DNA from: Sandaracinus sp964481145
GTDB lineage: Bacteria; Myxococcota_A; Polyangia; Polyangiales; Sandaracinaceae
Direction: 5' to 3'
Assembly: GCA_964481145.1 (NCBI GenBank)
Contig: CAYZTA010000004.1
Location: forward strand, 120,164-184,163
DNA length: 64,000 nt
The notes under the pieces were generated by a model. The model saw nothing but the letters and a program-made list of their open reading frames with translations, did no database searches and had not been told where the DNA came from. The position numbers and the translations under genes were made by a program. Of this stretch, positions 1 to 8,229 are shown one piece after another. Every line of letters begins with the position of its first letter. Within the stretch, counting starts at the first letter, position 1.

Positions 1-116
1 GCTCACTCGACGAGCTCATCTCACGCCTCTTATGCGAAGCCGATGCGGCGATGTACGTCTCGAAAACACAAGGGCGAAACCGGATCACCGTGTGGCACCC
101 AGAGCTCGCGACGTAA
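1..116 (+). CDS. GGDEF domain protein, C-terminal end (partial)
   Basis: The gene enters from the left edge. In the frame that starts at base 3 the sequence reads as the last 37 residues of a diguanylate cyclase, ending at the TAA at 114-116. The stretch ADAAMYVSKTQGRNRI matches the conserved end of GGDEF domains (AD.AMY.AK..GRNR). The catalytic GGDEF loop lies outside the window, so neither activity nor any sensor domain can be judged. A second, complete GGDEF protein lies at 33583-34572. Confidence 0.75.
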   Translation, partial: SLDELISRLLCEADAAMYVSKTQGRNRITVWHPELAT

Positions 117-194
117 ACCCACGCGCTTCGAGCAATTCTACTCTTTACGGTCCGTTTGTATACGTGCACAGTGACCATAAGGAAAGGACCCCTT

Positions 195-620
195 ATGGCC
201 CTCAACGTCGATCTGCTGCAATCGAGCTTCGAACTCGTGGTCGACCGCTCGCCTAACTTTACTGAGCGGTTTTACGAGATTCTCTTCGAACGTTATCCGC
301 AGGTCCGCCCATTGTTTGGTCGGAATGCGGAAAAGGCGCAGCACGAGATGCTCGCCCGCGCACTGACAGCGGTCCTCGATCATTTGGAGGACGCGCCTTG
401 GCTCGCTCAAACGCTGGGGGCCATGGGCACCAAACACTCCGATTACGGAGTCACTGCAGAAATGTATCCCTGGGTGGGTGATGCGCTCATTCGAACGCTC
501 GCCGAAATCTCAGGTGAAGAATGGAATTCGGCCATTGAACAAGCTTGGGCGGACGCCTTTGGTGCGATCTCGGCGCTGATGCTCGCAGGCGCCCAACCAG
601 AACTCAACTGTAACGCCTGA
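195..620 (+). CDS. single-domain globin (flavohaemoglobin-type haem pocket)
   Basis: A 141-aa protein that forms one globin fold and should bind haem b in the cytoplasm. By hand alignment to flavohaemoglobins the pocket residues are Tyr27 (B10), Gln49 (E7) and the proximal His81 (F8), in the motif KHSDYGV. TyrB10/GlnE7 is the pocket of O2-binding, NO-detoxifying globins, but no ferredoxin-reductase domain follows, so an electron donor would have to be separate. ATG 195 was chosen over a further upstream frame opening because an AAGGAAAGGA ribosome binding site lies at 179-188. A cytochrome-c-type lipoprotein starts 65 bp downstream in the same direction. The role (NO dioxygenase, O2 delivery or sensing) is inferred only. 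Confidence 0.88.
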   Translation: MALNVDLLQSSFELVVDRSPNFTERFYEILFERYPQVRPLFGRNAEKAQHEMLARALTAVLDHLEDAPWLAQTLGAMGTKHSDYGVTAEMYPWVGDALIRTLAEISGEEWNSAIEQAWADAFGAISALMLAGAQPELNCNA

Positions 621-685
621 GCGCAGATCGGTCTCCAACGTCAAACTCGAAATGTCCGCAACAAGGCGGCAAGACGGAGGAGACC

Positions 686-1171
686 ATGATCGACACTCGA
701 AGCACGATGCTTGCGGTCGCATTTGCGGCCGCGCTCGGTGGCTGTGGTGAGGACAACACAACGGCGAACAACGACGCCGGAGCCATTCACAACGACTCAG
801 GAACGATACCAGCTCCCACCACATTTGCAGAGCAAGTGAGTCTGGGCAGGTCGACCTACATCGCCAATTGCTCTTCGTGCCATGGGGTGAGCGGAGAAGG
901 TGGAGCCGGGCCTCGATTGGTCGGCTTGGACATGGGCGCACTTCCTCTCGAACCCCGTGAGGGAGCCGTGCGCACGACTCAGTTCGTCACCGTGGCCGAT
1001 GTCGCCGCGTTCGCCGTCGCAGCCATGCCTCCGGTCGATCCTGGCTCGCTGAGCGCCGAAGAATACTGGGCGGTCTTGGCTTTCGCGCTTTCGGCCAATG
1101 GCATCACGCTCGAACAAAAGCTGACGCCCGAGCTCGCCGCCACGCTCACGATTCCACGCGAGGAACCATAG
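686..1171 (+). CDS. cytochrome c-type lipoprotein
   Basis: A 161-aa exported protein. The N-terminus has a short hydrophobic stretch ending in a lipobox with Cys20 (LGGC), so it should be lipidated. An Asn/Asp/Thr-rich linker follows, then one class I cytochrome c domain with the haem motif CSSCH at residues 62-66 and a candidate axial Met114 in AAMPP. The ribosome binding site GACGGAGGAGA sits just upstream of ATG 686. It would be a periplasmic, membrane-tethered one-electron carrier. It may be co-transcribed with the globin upstream. The redox partner is unknown. Confidence 0.85.
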   Translation: MIDTRSTMLAVAFAAALGGCGEDNTTANNDAGAIHNDSGTIPAPTTFAEQVSLGRSTYIANCSSCHGVSGEGGAGPRLVGLDMGALPLEPREGAVRTTQFVTVADVAAFAVAAMPPVDPGSLSAEEYWAVLAFALSANGITLEQKLTPELAATLTIPREEP

Positions 1172-1225
1172 GTTTTCGTCCTGACGTTTCTGATGTCGCG
1201 CGACTGTGTTATAGAGGCGCGCATC

Positions 1226-2167
1226 ATGGCGGACCTGCTCGCGATTTACCGACATGCAACCCGAGCCCGGCTCTTGAGCGAGCGACTTCGAGAGCTCGCC
1301 CGGGCTGGGCGCATCGGTTTCCATCCTGAAGGGCGAGCGTTCGAGCCCGCGATCTGCGCTGCAATCCTCGCCATGCGCGACGAAGACCACGTCTTCCCGA
1401 GCGCGCGCGAACAGGCCGCGTTCATCGCGCGGGGGATCGAGCTCGAACGCTATGTCTCGAACGCCTTTGGGACGTCCGAAGACCCCATGTGCGGTCACAC
1501 TGCGCCGGCACATCTCTCTTCGCGACAATTACGGATCGGCTCTCCCTCGGGGCTCATCTCGAATCATCTGACGCACGCAGCAGGGTTCGCTTGGGCGAGC
1601 GCACTCACACGCGAGCCGGCCGCAGTCCTGGCGTTCTTTGGGGCGAGCGCGGCCGATGCGGGCGATTTCCATAGTGCGGTGAACTTCGCCGGCGCGACGA
1701 AGTCGCCGATCGTTTTTTTCTGCCGAACGGATCGCACGACCACGGATCGTCTGCCGAGCCCAACGGAGAGTGTGGCCGAAAAGGCCATCGGCTACGGCAT
1801 CGAAGGCGTGACCTGCGCAGCCCATGACATGCATGGGGTGGCGACCACGGTCGAACGCGCGCTTTCCCGAGCCAGAAGCGGTGATGGGCCGGTGCTCATC
1901 GAAGCCATTCTGCAAGATCCAAACGATCCGCTCGACATGCTGCGAGCGCTGCTCATCGAGCAGCAGGGCTGGGATCCACGTCGAGATCTCGATCTGCGAC
2001 GTGAGACGATGATCGACATCGAAGCCGCGGTCCAAAAGGCGATGGAAGCCGGTCCGCCAGCCCGAGAGACGGTCTTCGATCACGTCTTCGCGGAGCTTCC
2101 GCAGCACCTCGAAACACAACGCGATCACCTGCTTGCTGCCCCTTCTTTTCCCGAGAAAACACGATGA
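1226..2167 (+). CDS. 2-oxoacid dehydrogenase E1-alpha-like protein with degenerate thiamine site
   Basis: A 313-aa protein that aligns along its length with the alpha subunit of branched-chain 2-oxoacid/pyruvate dehydrogenase E1. Recognisable blocks are LYRxxxxARLLSER-like residues near 5-25, HLSS at 96-99 and GDFHSAVNFAG at 146-156. The thiamine diphosphate/Mg motif is altered: the GDG triplet is GAS at 139-141 and the downstream NN pair is TD at 168-169. The SxSDDPxxYR phosphorylation-loop region is also not recognisable. Its stop overlaps the E1-beta start by four bases, so it is still made with a normal-looking partner. ATG 1226 was preferred to upstream frame openings by alignment. It could be a non-catalytic scaffold subunit or use an unusual site; see findings. 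Confidence 0.8.
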   Translation: MADLLAIYRHATRARLLSERLRELARAGRIGFHPEGRAFEPAICAAILAMRDEDHVFPSAREQAAFIARGIELERYVSNAFGTSEDPMCGHTAPAHLSSRQLRIGSPSGLISNHLTHAAGFAWASALTREPAAVLAFFGASAADAGDFHSAVNFAGATKSPIVFFCRTDRTTTDRLPSPTESVAEKAIGYGIEGVTCAAHDMHGVATTVERALSRARSGDGPVLIEAILQDPNDPLDMLRALLIEQQGWDPRRDLDLRRETMIDIEAAVQKAMEAGPPARETVFDHVFAELPQHLETQRDHLLAAPSFPEKTR

Positions 2168-3156
2168 CCGCTCTCAGCCCAGGCTCTCAAAAAACGATGG
2201 TTCAGGCGATCGGCGAAGCCCTTCGCCTCGAAATGCACCGCGATGACCGAGTGGTCGTCCTCGGCGAAGACGTTGGCAAGGTCGGCGGCGTATTTCGGGT
2301 GACCCAAGGGCTCTGGGACGAGTTCGGCGACGGACGCGTGATCGATACGCCTCTCAATGAAGGTGGCATCATTGGCACCGCGATCGGGATGGCCGCCTAC
2401 GGGCTCCGGCCTGTACCGGAAATTCAGTTTGCAGACTTCATTTATCCCGCCTTCGATCAAATCGTGAGTGAGGCGGCAAAGTATCGTTATCGATCCGGTG
2501 GCGAATACTCATGTCCCATGGTGATCCGTACGCCCTATGGGGGTGGAATCCGAGGTGGGGCCTATCATTCGCAATCTCCCGAAGCGCTTTTCATTCACAC
2601 CGCCGGCCTCAAGGTCGTGTGTCCGAGCAATCCGTTCGACGCCAAGGGCCTCCTCGCAGCGGCGATCCGCGACGAAGATCCCGTGCTGTTCTTCGAGCCC
2701 AAACGCGTCTATCGCGCGGTGAAAATGGAAGTTCCAGACGAGGAGTACACGCTGCCAATCGGGGAGGCGAAAGTCGTTCGGCCGGGTGAGAACGTCACTG
2801 TGGTGGCCTGGGGCGCCATGCTCTACGAAGCGCTCAGCGCCGCCACGCAAGTGGCAGAGCAAGGAATCGACTGCGAAGTCATCGATCTGCGCACCCTGTG
2901 GCCACTCGATCTCGCAACGATCGTGAAAAGTGTCGAAAAAACCGGACGAATCGTCGTAGTTCATGAAGCGCCAAAGGCGTGCGGCTTCGGAGCCGAAATC
3001 CTGCAGCAGGTGAGTGAGACTTCGTTTCTGCATTTTCAGGCGCCGCCAGCCCGTGTCACGGGTTGGGACACGCCGTTCCCCTACACGCTCGAGAACGAAT
3101 ATTTGCCGCTGGCGCACCGAATCGTGCCGCAGCTCGTCGCGACAGCCCATTACTGA
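2164..3156 (+). CDS. 2-oxoacid dehydrogenase E1 component, beta subunit
   Basis: A 330-aa transketolase-like beta subunit of the pyruvate or branched-chain 2-oxoacid dehydrogenase E1. The protein is well conserved. LGEDVG at about residue 33, TPLNEGGIIGTAIG, the FADFIYPAFDQI segment and the C-terminal transketolase block with VIDLRTLWPLD are all present. The gene starts within the stop of the upstream alpha-like gene (ATGA at 2164-2167), which indicates translational coupling and 1:1 production. The E2 gene follows after 8 bp. With a competent alpha subunit it would decarboxylate a 2-oxoacid and pass the acyl group to lipoyl-E2. The local alpha subunit looks cofactor-deficient, so activity is uncertain. 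Confidence 0.93.
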   Translation: MTALSPGSQKTMVQAIGEALRLEMHRDDRVVVLGEDVGKVGGVFRVTQGLWDEFGDGRVIDTPLNEGGIIGTAIGMAAYGLRPVPEIQFADFIYPAFDQIVSEAAKYRYRSGGEYSCPMVIRTPYGGGIRGGAYHSQSPEALFIHTAGLKVVCPSNPFDAKGLLAAAIRDEDPVLFFEPKRVYRAVKMEVPDEEYTLPIGEAKVVRPGENVTVVAWGAMLYEALSAATQVAEQGIDCEVIDLRTLWPLDLATIVKSVEKTGRIVVVHEAPKACGFGAEILQQVSETSFLHFQAPPARVTGWDTPFPYTLENEYLPLAHRIVPQLVATAHY

Positions 3157-3164
3157 GGACATCG

Positions 3165-4544
3165 ATGGCACGTTTCGAATTCAAGCTCCCCGATATTGGT
3201 GAAGGCGTCGCCGAGGGCGAGATCGTCGCCTGGCACGTCCAATCCGGCGATCAGGTCAAGGAAGACCAAGCCATGGTCGAGGTCATGACCGACAAAGCCA
3301 CGGTCACGATCGGCGCACCCAAAAAAGGCGCAATCCTCGAAACACACGCGGCCGTCGGACAAGTCTTGTCGGTGGGGGCGCTTTTGGTCGTCATCGAAAC
3401 CGAAGGCGATGACAGCAAAGCCATGGCCAGACCGTCGGCCCCGCCGCCCCCCTCAATGCCTGCCCCCACCAAGGCGAATATCCCTGCCCCAAAGGCCTCC
3501 GACGGGCCCGCCGCCACCGCCGTGGGAGACATCAAAGACACCCTTCCAGGCACCGGGTTTTTCGCTCCGACATCTCCCGCGAAAGCCAATGGCACGAATG
3601 GACATGCGGCACAGGTCGCCGAGCGTCCGCTCGCCACGCCGGCGACGCGGAAGCTCGCGCGTGAGCTCGACATCGATTTGCGGTTCGTCTCGGGCACAGG
3701 CCCAGGAGGCCGTATCACCTCTGAAGACGTGAAGGCACATACCGGCCGAACCAGCACCGCAGCCGCCCCATCGAGCACGACGAAAGCTGCCGCGAGTGGC
3801 GTTTCGCACGGGCGCGCGCCGATGTCGATCCCCCATCACGAGCTCGACGAACGCAAACCATTCGTCGGAATGCGGCGAAAAATCGCCGAGCGCATGCAAA
3901 TGTCGAAGACGACCGCTGCGCACTTCACGTTCGTTGAAGAATGCGATGTGGCCCGTCTCAAAGAGCTTCGCCAAAGGCTCCGACCGTCCGCTGAAAAGGC
4001 CGGTATCAAACTGACCTACCTCCCTTTCATCACCAAGGCTGTCGTCAGCGCGCTCAAGCGATTTCCCGTCCTCAACTCAGCGCTCGACGAGACCACGAAT
4101 GAGCTCGTGTATCGAAATCACTACCATCTCGGCATCGCGACCTCGACGGATCAGGGACTGATGGTTCCGGTGGTCAAAGATGCAGATCGTCGATCGATTC
4201 TCGACATCGCACGCGAGATTGATCGCCTCGGCAATGCCGCAAAAAATGGCACGATCCAGAGCTCGGAGTTGACCGGTTCGACGTTCACGATCACCTCACT
4301 TGGAACGCAAGGGGGGCTGTTTGCCACCCCCGTGCTCAATTTTCCGGAGGTGGGAATCCTCGGTGTCCATCAGATCAAACAAAAGCCGGTGGTCCGCGAC
4401 GGACACATCGTCATCGGCGAGATCATGCTGCTTTCGTTGTCGTTCGATCATCGGATCGTCGATGGTCACGTCGGCGCTGCATTTGCGTACGACATCATCT
4501 CCTATCTCGAAGATCCCGACCGCCTCTTTCTCGAGATGACCTGA
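3165..4544 (+). CDS. 2-oxoacid dehydrogenase E2 component (dihydrolipoyl acyltransferase)
   Basis: A 459-aa E2 with the usual three-part layout. A lipoyl domain (about 1-80) has the lipoylation Lys44 in the motif TDKA. A Pro/Ala-rich linker contains a peripheral-subunit-binding domain near 155-192. The catalytic acyltransferase domain (about 225-459) has His429 and Asp433 in DHRIVDG. ATG 3165 is 8 bp after the E1-beta stop and is preceded by GAGGA. All catalytic residues look intact. No E3 (dihydrolipoamide dehydrogenase) gene lies in the window. Substrate choice (pyruvate, branched-chain or acetoin-type) cannot be decided from the sequence. Confidence 0.94.
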   Translation: MARFEFKLPDIGEGVAEGEIVAWHVQSGDQVKEDQAMVEVMTDKATVTIGAPKKGAILETHAAVGQVLSVGALLVVIETEGDDSKAMARPSAPPPPSMPAPTKANIPAPKASDGPAATAVGDIKDTLPGTGFFAPTSPAKANGTNGHAAQVAERPLATPATRKLARELDIDLRFVSGTGPGGRITSEDVKAHTGRTSTAAAPSSTTKAAASGVSHGRAPMSIPHHELDERKPFVGMRRKIAERMQMSKTTAAHFTFVEECDVARLKELRQRLRPSAEKAGIKLTYLPFITKAVVSALKRFPVLNSALDETTNELVYRNHYHLGIATSTDQGLMVPVVKDADRRSILDIAREIDRLGNAAKNGTIQSSELTGSTFTITSLGTQGGLFATPVLNFPEVGILGVHQIKQKPVVRDGHIVIGEIMLLSLSFDHRIVDGHVGAAFAYDIISYLEDPDRLFLEMT

Positions 4545-4609
4545 ACCTCGAGAATAGCTTGGCGGGTCTGCATGTTGCTCTGTTCGTAGGTATCTCAGTG
4601 GGAGAACCC

Positions 4610-6097
4610 ATGATGCAGACGAACGTTCCGCAGAGATTCGCAAAATCCCGCCGTATTGGGGCTTTTCTAGGGCTCTCCGCCCTTGTGGTGGCGGCGCCTT
4701 CGACGGCCACGATGCTGCTGGCGGCACAGGAAACGGCGGCGGCGCAGCAGACGCCGGACACATCGACGCATTCGGGTCAGGCCATCGCAGACGCCACGAG
4801 GGTCGGTCATGCGTTCGCCGCGATCGCCGAACGCGTTTCCCCTTCGGTCGTGTCGATCCGTGTGGAAGTGCCTGCATCGCGGCAAGGCATGGTTCAACAG
4901 CTCCCTTATCGGATTTTCCCGGGCGGACCGCGAGACGAGGAAGAGCCGATCATCCAAGGAGGCGGTTCTGGATTCGTGATTTCGGAAGACGGCGCGATTC
5001 TCACGAATCGCCATGTCGTCGAGAATGCATCTCGGATTCGAGTGCGGTTCCAGGATGGACGAGACTTGCCGGCCACGATCGTCGGGGTCGACCGTGCGAC
5101 CGACCTTGCGGTGCTGCGAGTCGAAGCGCGAGGGCTCAGACCACTCCGTTTTGCGAACATGGACGAACAAAGAGTGGGCCAATGGGTGGTCGCGATCGGT
5201 TCTCCCTTTGGACTCGACACCACGATCACTGCGGGGATTTTGAGCGCGACGGGTCGGGGCGGTCTCGGAATGAACGAGATCGAGGATTATTTGCAGACCG
5301 ACGCCAGCATCAATCCGGGGAACTCGGGCGGACCGCTCGTGAACCTCAACGGTGAAGTCGTGGGCATCAACACGATGATCGTGGGGCGCGGCCAGGGCAT
5401 CGGTTTCGCGATTCCCGCGGATATGGGTCATTCGGTGGCCGAACAGCTGCTGGCGCACGGTCGGGTGCGGCGCGCCTGGATCGGAGTGGGCTTCCAAGAG
5501 CTCACGCCGGAGCTTGCGGCTGATTTCGGCGTGCGTGAACAACGAGGTGGTGCGCTCGTAAACGAGGTCGTACCGGGCGGCCCTGCGGCGCACGCGGGCA
5601 TTCGGATGGGCGATGTGATCGTGGGCATCGAAGGCACCTCGGTTCGAGAAAGCCGCGACCTCATGCGTCAGGTCCTACGGCGCCCCGTGGGCGCGAGCAT
5701 GCGCCTCGACGTGATCCGGGGAGGACGGCCCGTTCAACTGACCTTGACGACGACGGAACGCCCGGATGCGGAGCGCGAAGAGCCTCGGGACTTGGGGACA
5801 ACCACGCCGAGGCCGGCCCGGGGGGATGAGAGTTGGGGGTTACAACTGAGCCCGGTGACGCCGCAGCTCGCACGCCAAATCGGATTTACGGGCCGTGACG
5901 GCGCCATCGTGGTCCATGTCCGACAGGGCGGTCCTGGTGACCGTGCAGGGCTTGGCCGAGGTGATGTGATCGTCGAGGCGGACCACCACGCCGTGCGTAG
6001 CCCCACCGAAGTCGAGGAGGCCGTCCGAGACGGGCGGGCGCTCCTCCGCGTGCAACGTGGAGGACGCTCTTTCTATGCGATACTCGAGCGTGAATGA
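4610..6097 (+). CDS. htrA: HtrA/DegP-family periplasmic serine protease, two PDZ domains
   Basis: A 495-aa exported trypsin-like protease of envelope quality control. A signal sequence occupies roughly 15-46 (hydrophobic, then an Ala-rich cleavage region). The catalytic triad is His135 (NRHVV), Asp165 (TDLAV) and Ser239 (NPGNSGGP). Two PDZ domains follow at about 278-375 and 395-490, as in DegP/DegQ. Two ATGs occur in tandem (4610 and 4613) behind GGGAG. The first was taken. The gene lies 65 bp after the E2 gene and probably has its own promoter. It is expected to degrade or chaperone misfolded periplasmic and outer-membrane proteins. Confidence 0.94.
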   Translation: MMQTNVPQRFAKSRRIGAFLGLSALVVAAPSTATMLLAAQETAAAQQTPDTSTHSGQAIADATRVGHAFAAIAERVSPSVVSIRVEVPASRQGMVQQLPYRIFPGGPRDEEEPIIQGGGSGFVISEDGAILTNRHVVENASRIRVRFQDGRDLPATIVGVDRATDLAVLRVEARGLRPLRFANMDEQRVGQWVVAIGSPFGLDTTITAGILSATGRGGLGMNEIEDYLQTDASINPGNSGGPLVNLNGEVVGINTMIVGRGQGIGFAIPADMGHSVAEQLLAHGRVRRAWIGVGFQELTPELAADFGVREQRGGALVNEVVPGGPAAHAGIRMGDVIVGIEGTSVRESRDLMRQVLRRPVGASMRLDVIRGGRPVQLTLTTTERPDAEREEPRDLGTTTPRPARGDESWGLQLSPVTPQLARQIGFTGRDGAIVVHVRQGGPGDRAGLGRGDVIVEADHHAVRSPTEVEEAVRDGRALLRVQRGGRSFYAILERE

Positions 6098-6155
6098 AGC
6101 GCATTTCATGCGTTCGAAACGGGGCATCCCGACCGACGTGTGATACACCCCGAGC

Positions 6156-7049
6156 GTGAGCCAGAGCGAGCACGATCCGAAATTCGAGGCCCCGCCGGAA
6201 GACGCGACGTGCCGCGAACATCCGGATCGGCTCGCGCTCGTCGTGTGCCCGGAATGTCGCCAACCTGCGTGCATCGCATGTTGGCATCACCCGATTCGGC
6301 GCTGTCACTCGTGCCTCATGAAAAATCCGGGAGATGCGGCGCCTCCGATCGCGTGGGAGGAACCGGAGAAGCCTCTCGCCACGAGATTTCTCAAGACCCT
6401 TGGTTCCGCGTTGAGTCCGCTTGCGAGCGCGCCTTCTTTTGCACACGACAGCACCGCTGAGGCACGAACGTTTTTCCTCCTGAGCTTCGTGCCGCTGGCG
6501 CTTCTTTCAGCGATCATCCCCTTCACGCACACGCTTTTTTTTGGTCCGACGTTCACGATCCAAATCATCGGCTCAGCCGACGAGAGCGCGATTGCCATCG
6601 ACATCATCCGCTCGCTCGGGCTCGGTTTCGTCTCGGCGTTGCTGCAATTGTGTGCACTCGCGTTTCCGTACATCAGTCTGGCTCGTGCATATGCGGTGCG
6701 CGGACGCGAAGCAGCTCCTGTGCGGGTGGTGCTGTATCGTGCGTTCTTGCTGCCCCTCGGTGATGTGCTTTTTTCGATTCTGATCTGGAGCGCCCCTTTG
6801 GGGGGCGACCTCGCCAAAGTGGAGGCGTATGCCCGTCTCCTTCAGGTGCTCCCGCTGATTCTGCTTTTTCTTTCGTTGCGCGCGACCGCGCGCATGGCGA
6901 GCGGAACCGGGCCCATTGCGTCTCTCATCGTGACGATCGTGCCCTTTGCCGCGTTGGTCATCGTGCAGGGTGGGTTGTTCGAAGGTTTACGCCACCTCGT
7001 CCCTGATCCTCCCGCCATCGTGGCGAATGAGTCTCGAGCACCGGAATGA
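6156..7049 (+). CDS. B-box-type zinc finger polytopic membrane protein
   Basis: A 297-aa protein. Residues 19-53 contain a Cys/His cluster (C19, H22, C31, C34, C39, C42, H44/45, C50, C53) with the spacing of a B-box-like double zinc finger. After a soluble linker come about five hydrophobic segments (near 105-125, 150-180, 190-212, 228-247 and 253-275), an arrangement seen in Yip1-like membrane domains; that assignment is an inference. The start is GTG 6156; no strong ribosome binding site is visible. It overlaps the next gene by four bases (ATGA). The function is unknown. The finger would sit in the cytoplasm as a binding module for a partner or metal. Confidence 0.8.
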   Translation: MSQSEHDPKFEAPPEDATCREHPDRLALVVCPECRQPACIACWHHPIRRCHSCLMKNPGDAAPPIAWEEPEKPLATRFLKTLGSALSPLASAPSFAHDSTAEARTFFLLSFVPLALLSAIIPFTHTLFFGPTFTIQIIGSADESAIAIDIIRSLGLGFVSALLQLCALAFPYISLARAYAVRGREAAPVRVVLYRAFLLPLGDVLFSILIWSAPLGGDLAKVEAYARLLQVLPLILLFLSLRATARMASGTGPIASLIVTIVPFAALVIVQGGLFEGLRHLVPDPPAIVANESRAPE

Positions 7050-7588
7050 CGTCTTTTCGCATGATTTCGAGGGTTCTCGTGTGGACTTGCGCGATTTCTG
7101 CGTGCGGAAGCGTGAGTGGGCGGGCAAACCACGACAACGAATCACCCAGTGAGCCGGCGATCGTGGCTTCCGATCGGAGGACCACCGAAACCTCGGTCGA
7201 GAGGGAGACGGGGCACGCGCCGGTGCTCAGGGTGCAAGCGCGGGTCGATGCCTCCGGAGGCATCGCTTTGGTCGTCGAGAATCATGGGCGAGAGCGAGCA
7301 CGGATCTCATCTCGGGTCACCGCGGAACGCGCGAATGCGAGAGGTGGATTCGAAGCGACGGCTGAGATCGATTCATTCGCCTTGCGCCCCGATTGCGAGC
7401 ATCGAGCAGAGGATTGTATCGAGCTCGCACCAGGAGGGGCGCTCTATCCGCCTGGGTGGGAAGCGAATGGTCAATGCGGTTCATGCGCGGATTGCGCAGC
7501 CCTCCGACCCGGAACGTACCGGGTCATTGTCACGAGTTGTGGAGGGGCCCATCGAATTGCAAGCGAGCCTTTCACGATCGGCGGATAA
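7046..7588 (+). CDS. small Cys-rich lipoprotein, unknown function
   Basis: A 180-aa protein translationally coupled to the zinc-finger membrane protein through an ATGA overlap. The N-terminus is a lipoprotein signal with Cys20 (ISAC). The mature part is probably a beta-sandwich: alternating hydrophobic strands around residues 60-115, then a Cys-rich stretch with the CGSCADC cluster and a C-terminal strand ending EPFTIGG. I do not recognise a family. It converges on the lipoprotein operon read from the other strand, which ends 38 bp away. Confidence 0.78.
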   Translation: MTSFRMISRVLVWTCAISACGSVSGRANHDNESPSEPAIVASDRRTTETSVERETGHAPVLRVQARVDASGGIALVVENHGRERARISSRVTAERANARGGFEATAEIDSFALRPDCEHRAEDCIELAPGGALYPPGWEANGQCGSCADCAALRPGTYRVIVTSCGGAHRIASEPFTIGG

Positions 7589-7626
7589 CCGCTTCCAAAC
7601 TGCCATCTCATATCTGTTACCCCGCA

Positions 7627-8229
7627 CTATTGCGGCGCCATCGATGCCACGAACGCGTCACCACAAAAGAAGCCACCTGTCGTCGGCTCGCGACCGATGA
7701 GCGCGGAGCACGCCGCGTTCGCTTCGATATCGGTTGAGAAGCTGCGATAGACCAAGAGCTCGGGAGTCAACTCCGGCCACTGCGGGGCGAACGGCTCGCT
7801 ATCGGGCGCGTGGACGAGGAACTCCCAGTTGCCCACGCATCCGCCACCGAAATCCTGATGGCCAGAGATGGTGAGATTGTTGTACGAACGATTATTGATA
7901 AGACCGGGTAGTCGCATTCCGAGATCGAGAGACGGCGAGACAAACTCCCCTTGCCAGTATGAGCAACGCATATTCGTGCCGGGTGCTTGAGTAAGCCGAA
8001 TCGTAAACACATCCCCCGCATCGATTCCATCGAGTGCGCTACACGTCGGAGCCGGTCGAGTGAGGTCGAGGCCCGGCAGGTAAAATGCCATCGTGGATTC
8101 GGGTGTGTAGAGCTCGAGCAACTCGACATCATAACTGACACCCAGACTCAGCTCCTCGTCCCAGCCGCACGGCTGGTTGTTTCTGCATCCAGAAACCACA
8201 AGGAAAATCACTCCAAGCCATCTTTTCAT
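7627..8229 (-). CDS. tandem lipoprotein paralogue 1 (last gene of operon)
   Basis: A 200-aa predicted lipoprotein (VVSGC lipobox, Cys15) of unknown function, the last of seven genes on the minus strand. Its start overlaps the stop of paralogue 2 (ATGA, 8226-8229). The N-terminal half is almost identical at DNA level to paralogue 2. The C-terminal half differs from both others (NWEFLVHAPDSEP against GWELSLHSPNSDP). Paired Cys (CGWDEE, PTCSA, MRCSYW, GGCVG, AACSA, FFCGD) suggest a disulphide-stabilised extracytoplasmic domain. ATG 8229 was chosen because the lipoprotein signal starts there; the upstream frame extension lies inside the neighbour. Confidence 0.82.
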   Translation of the reverse strand: MKRWLGVIFLVVSGCRNNQPCGWDEELSLGVSYDVELLELYTPESTMAFYLPGLDLTRPAPTCSALDGIDAGDVFTIRLTQAPGTNMRCSYWQGEFVSPSLDLGMRLPGLINNRSYNNLTISGHQDFGGGCVGNWEFLVHAPDSEPFAPQWPELTPELLVYRSFSTDIEANAACSALIGREPTTGGFFCGDAFVASMAPQ

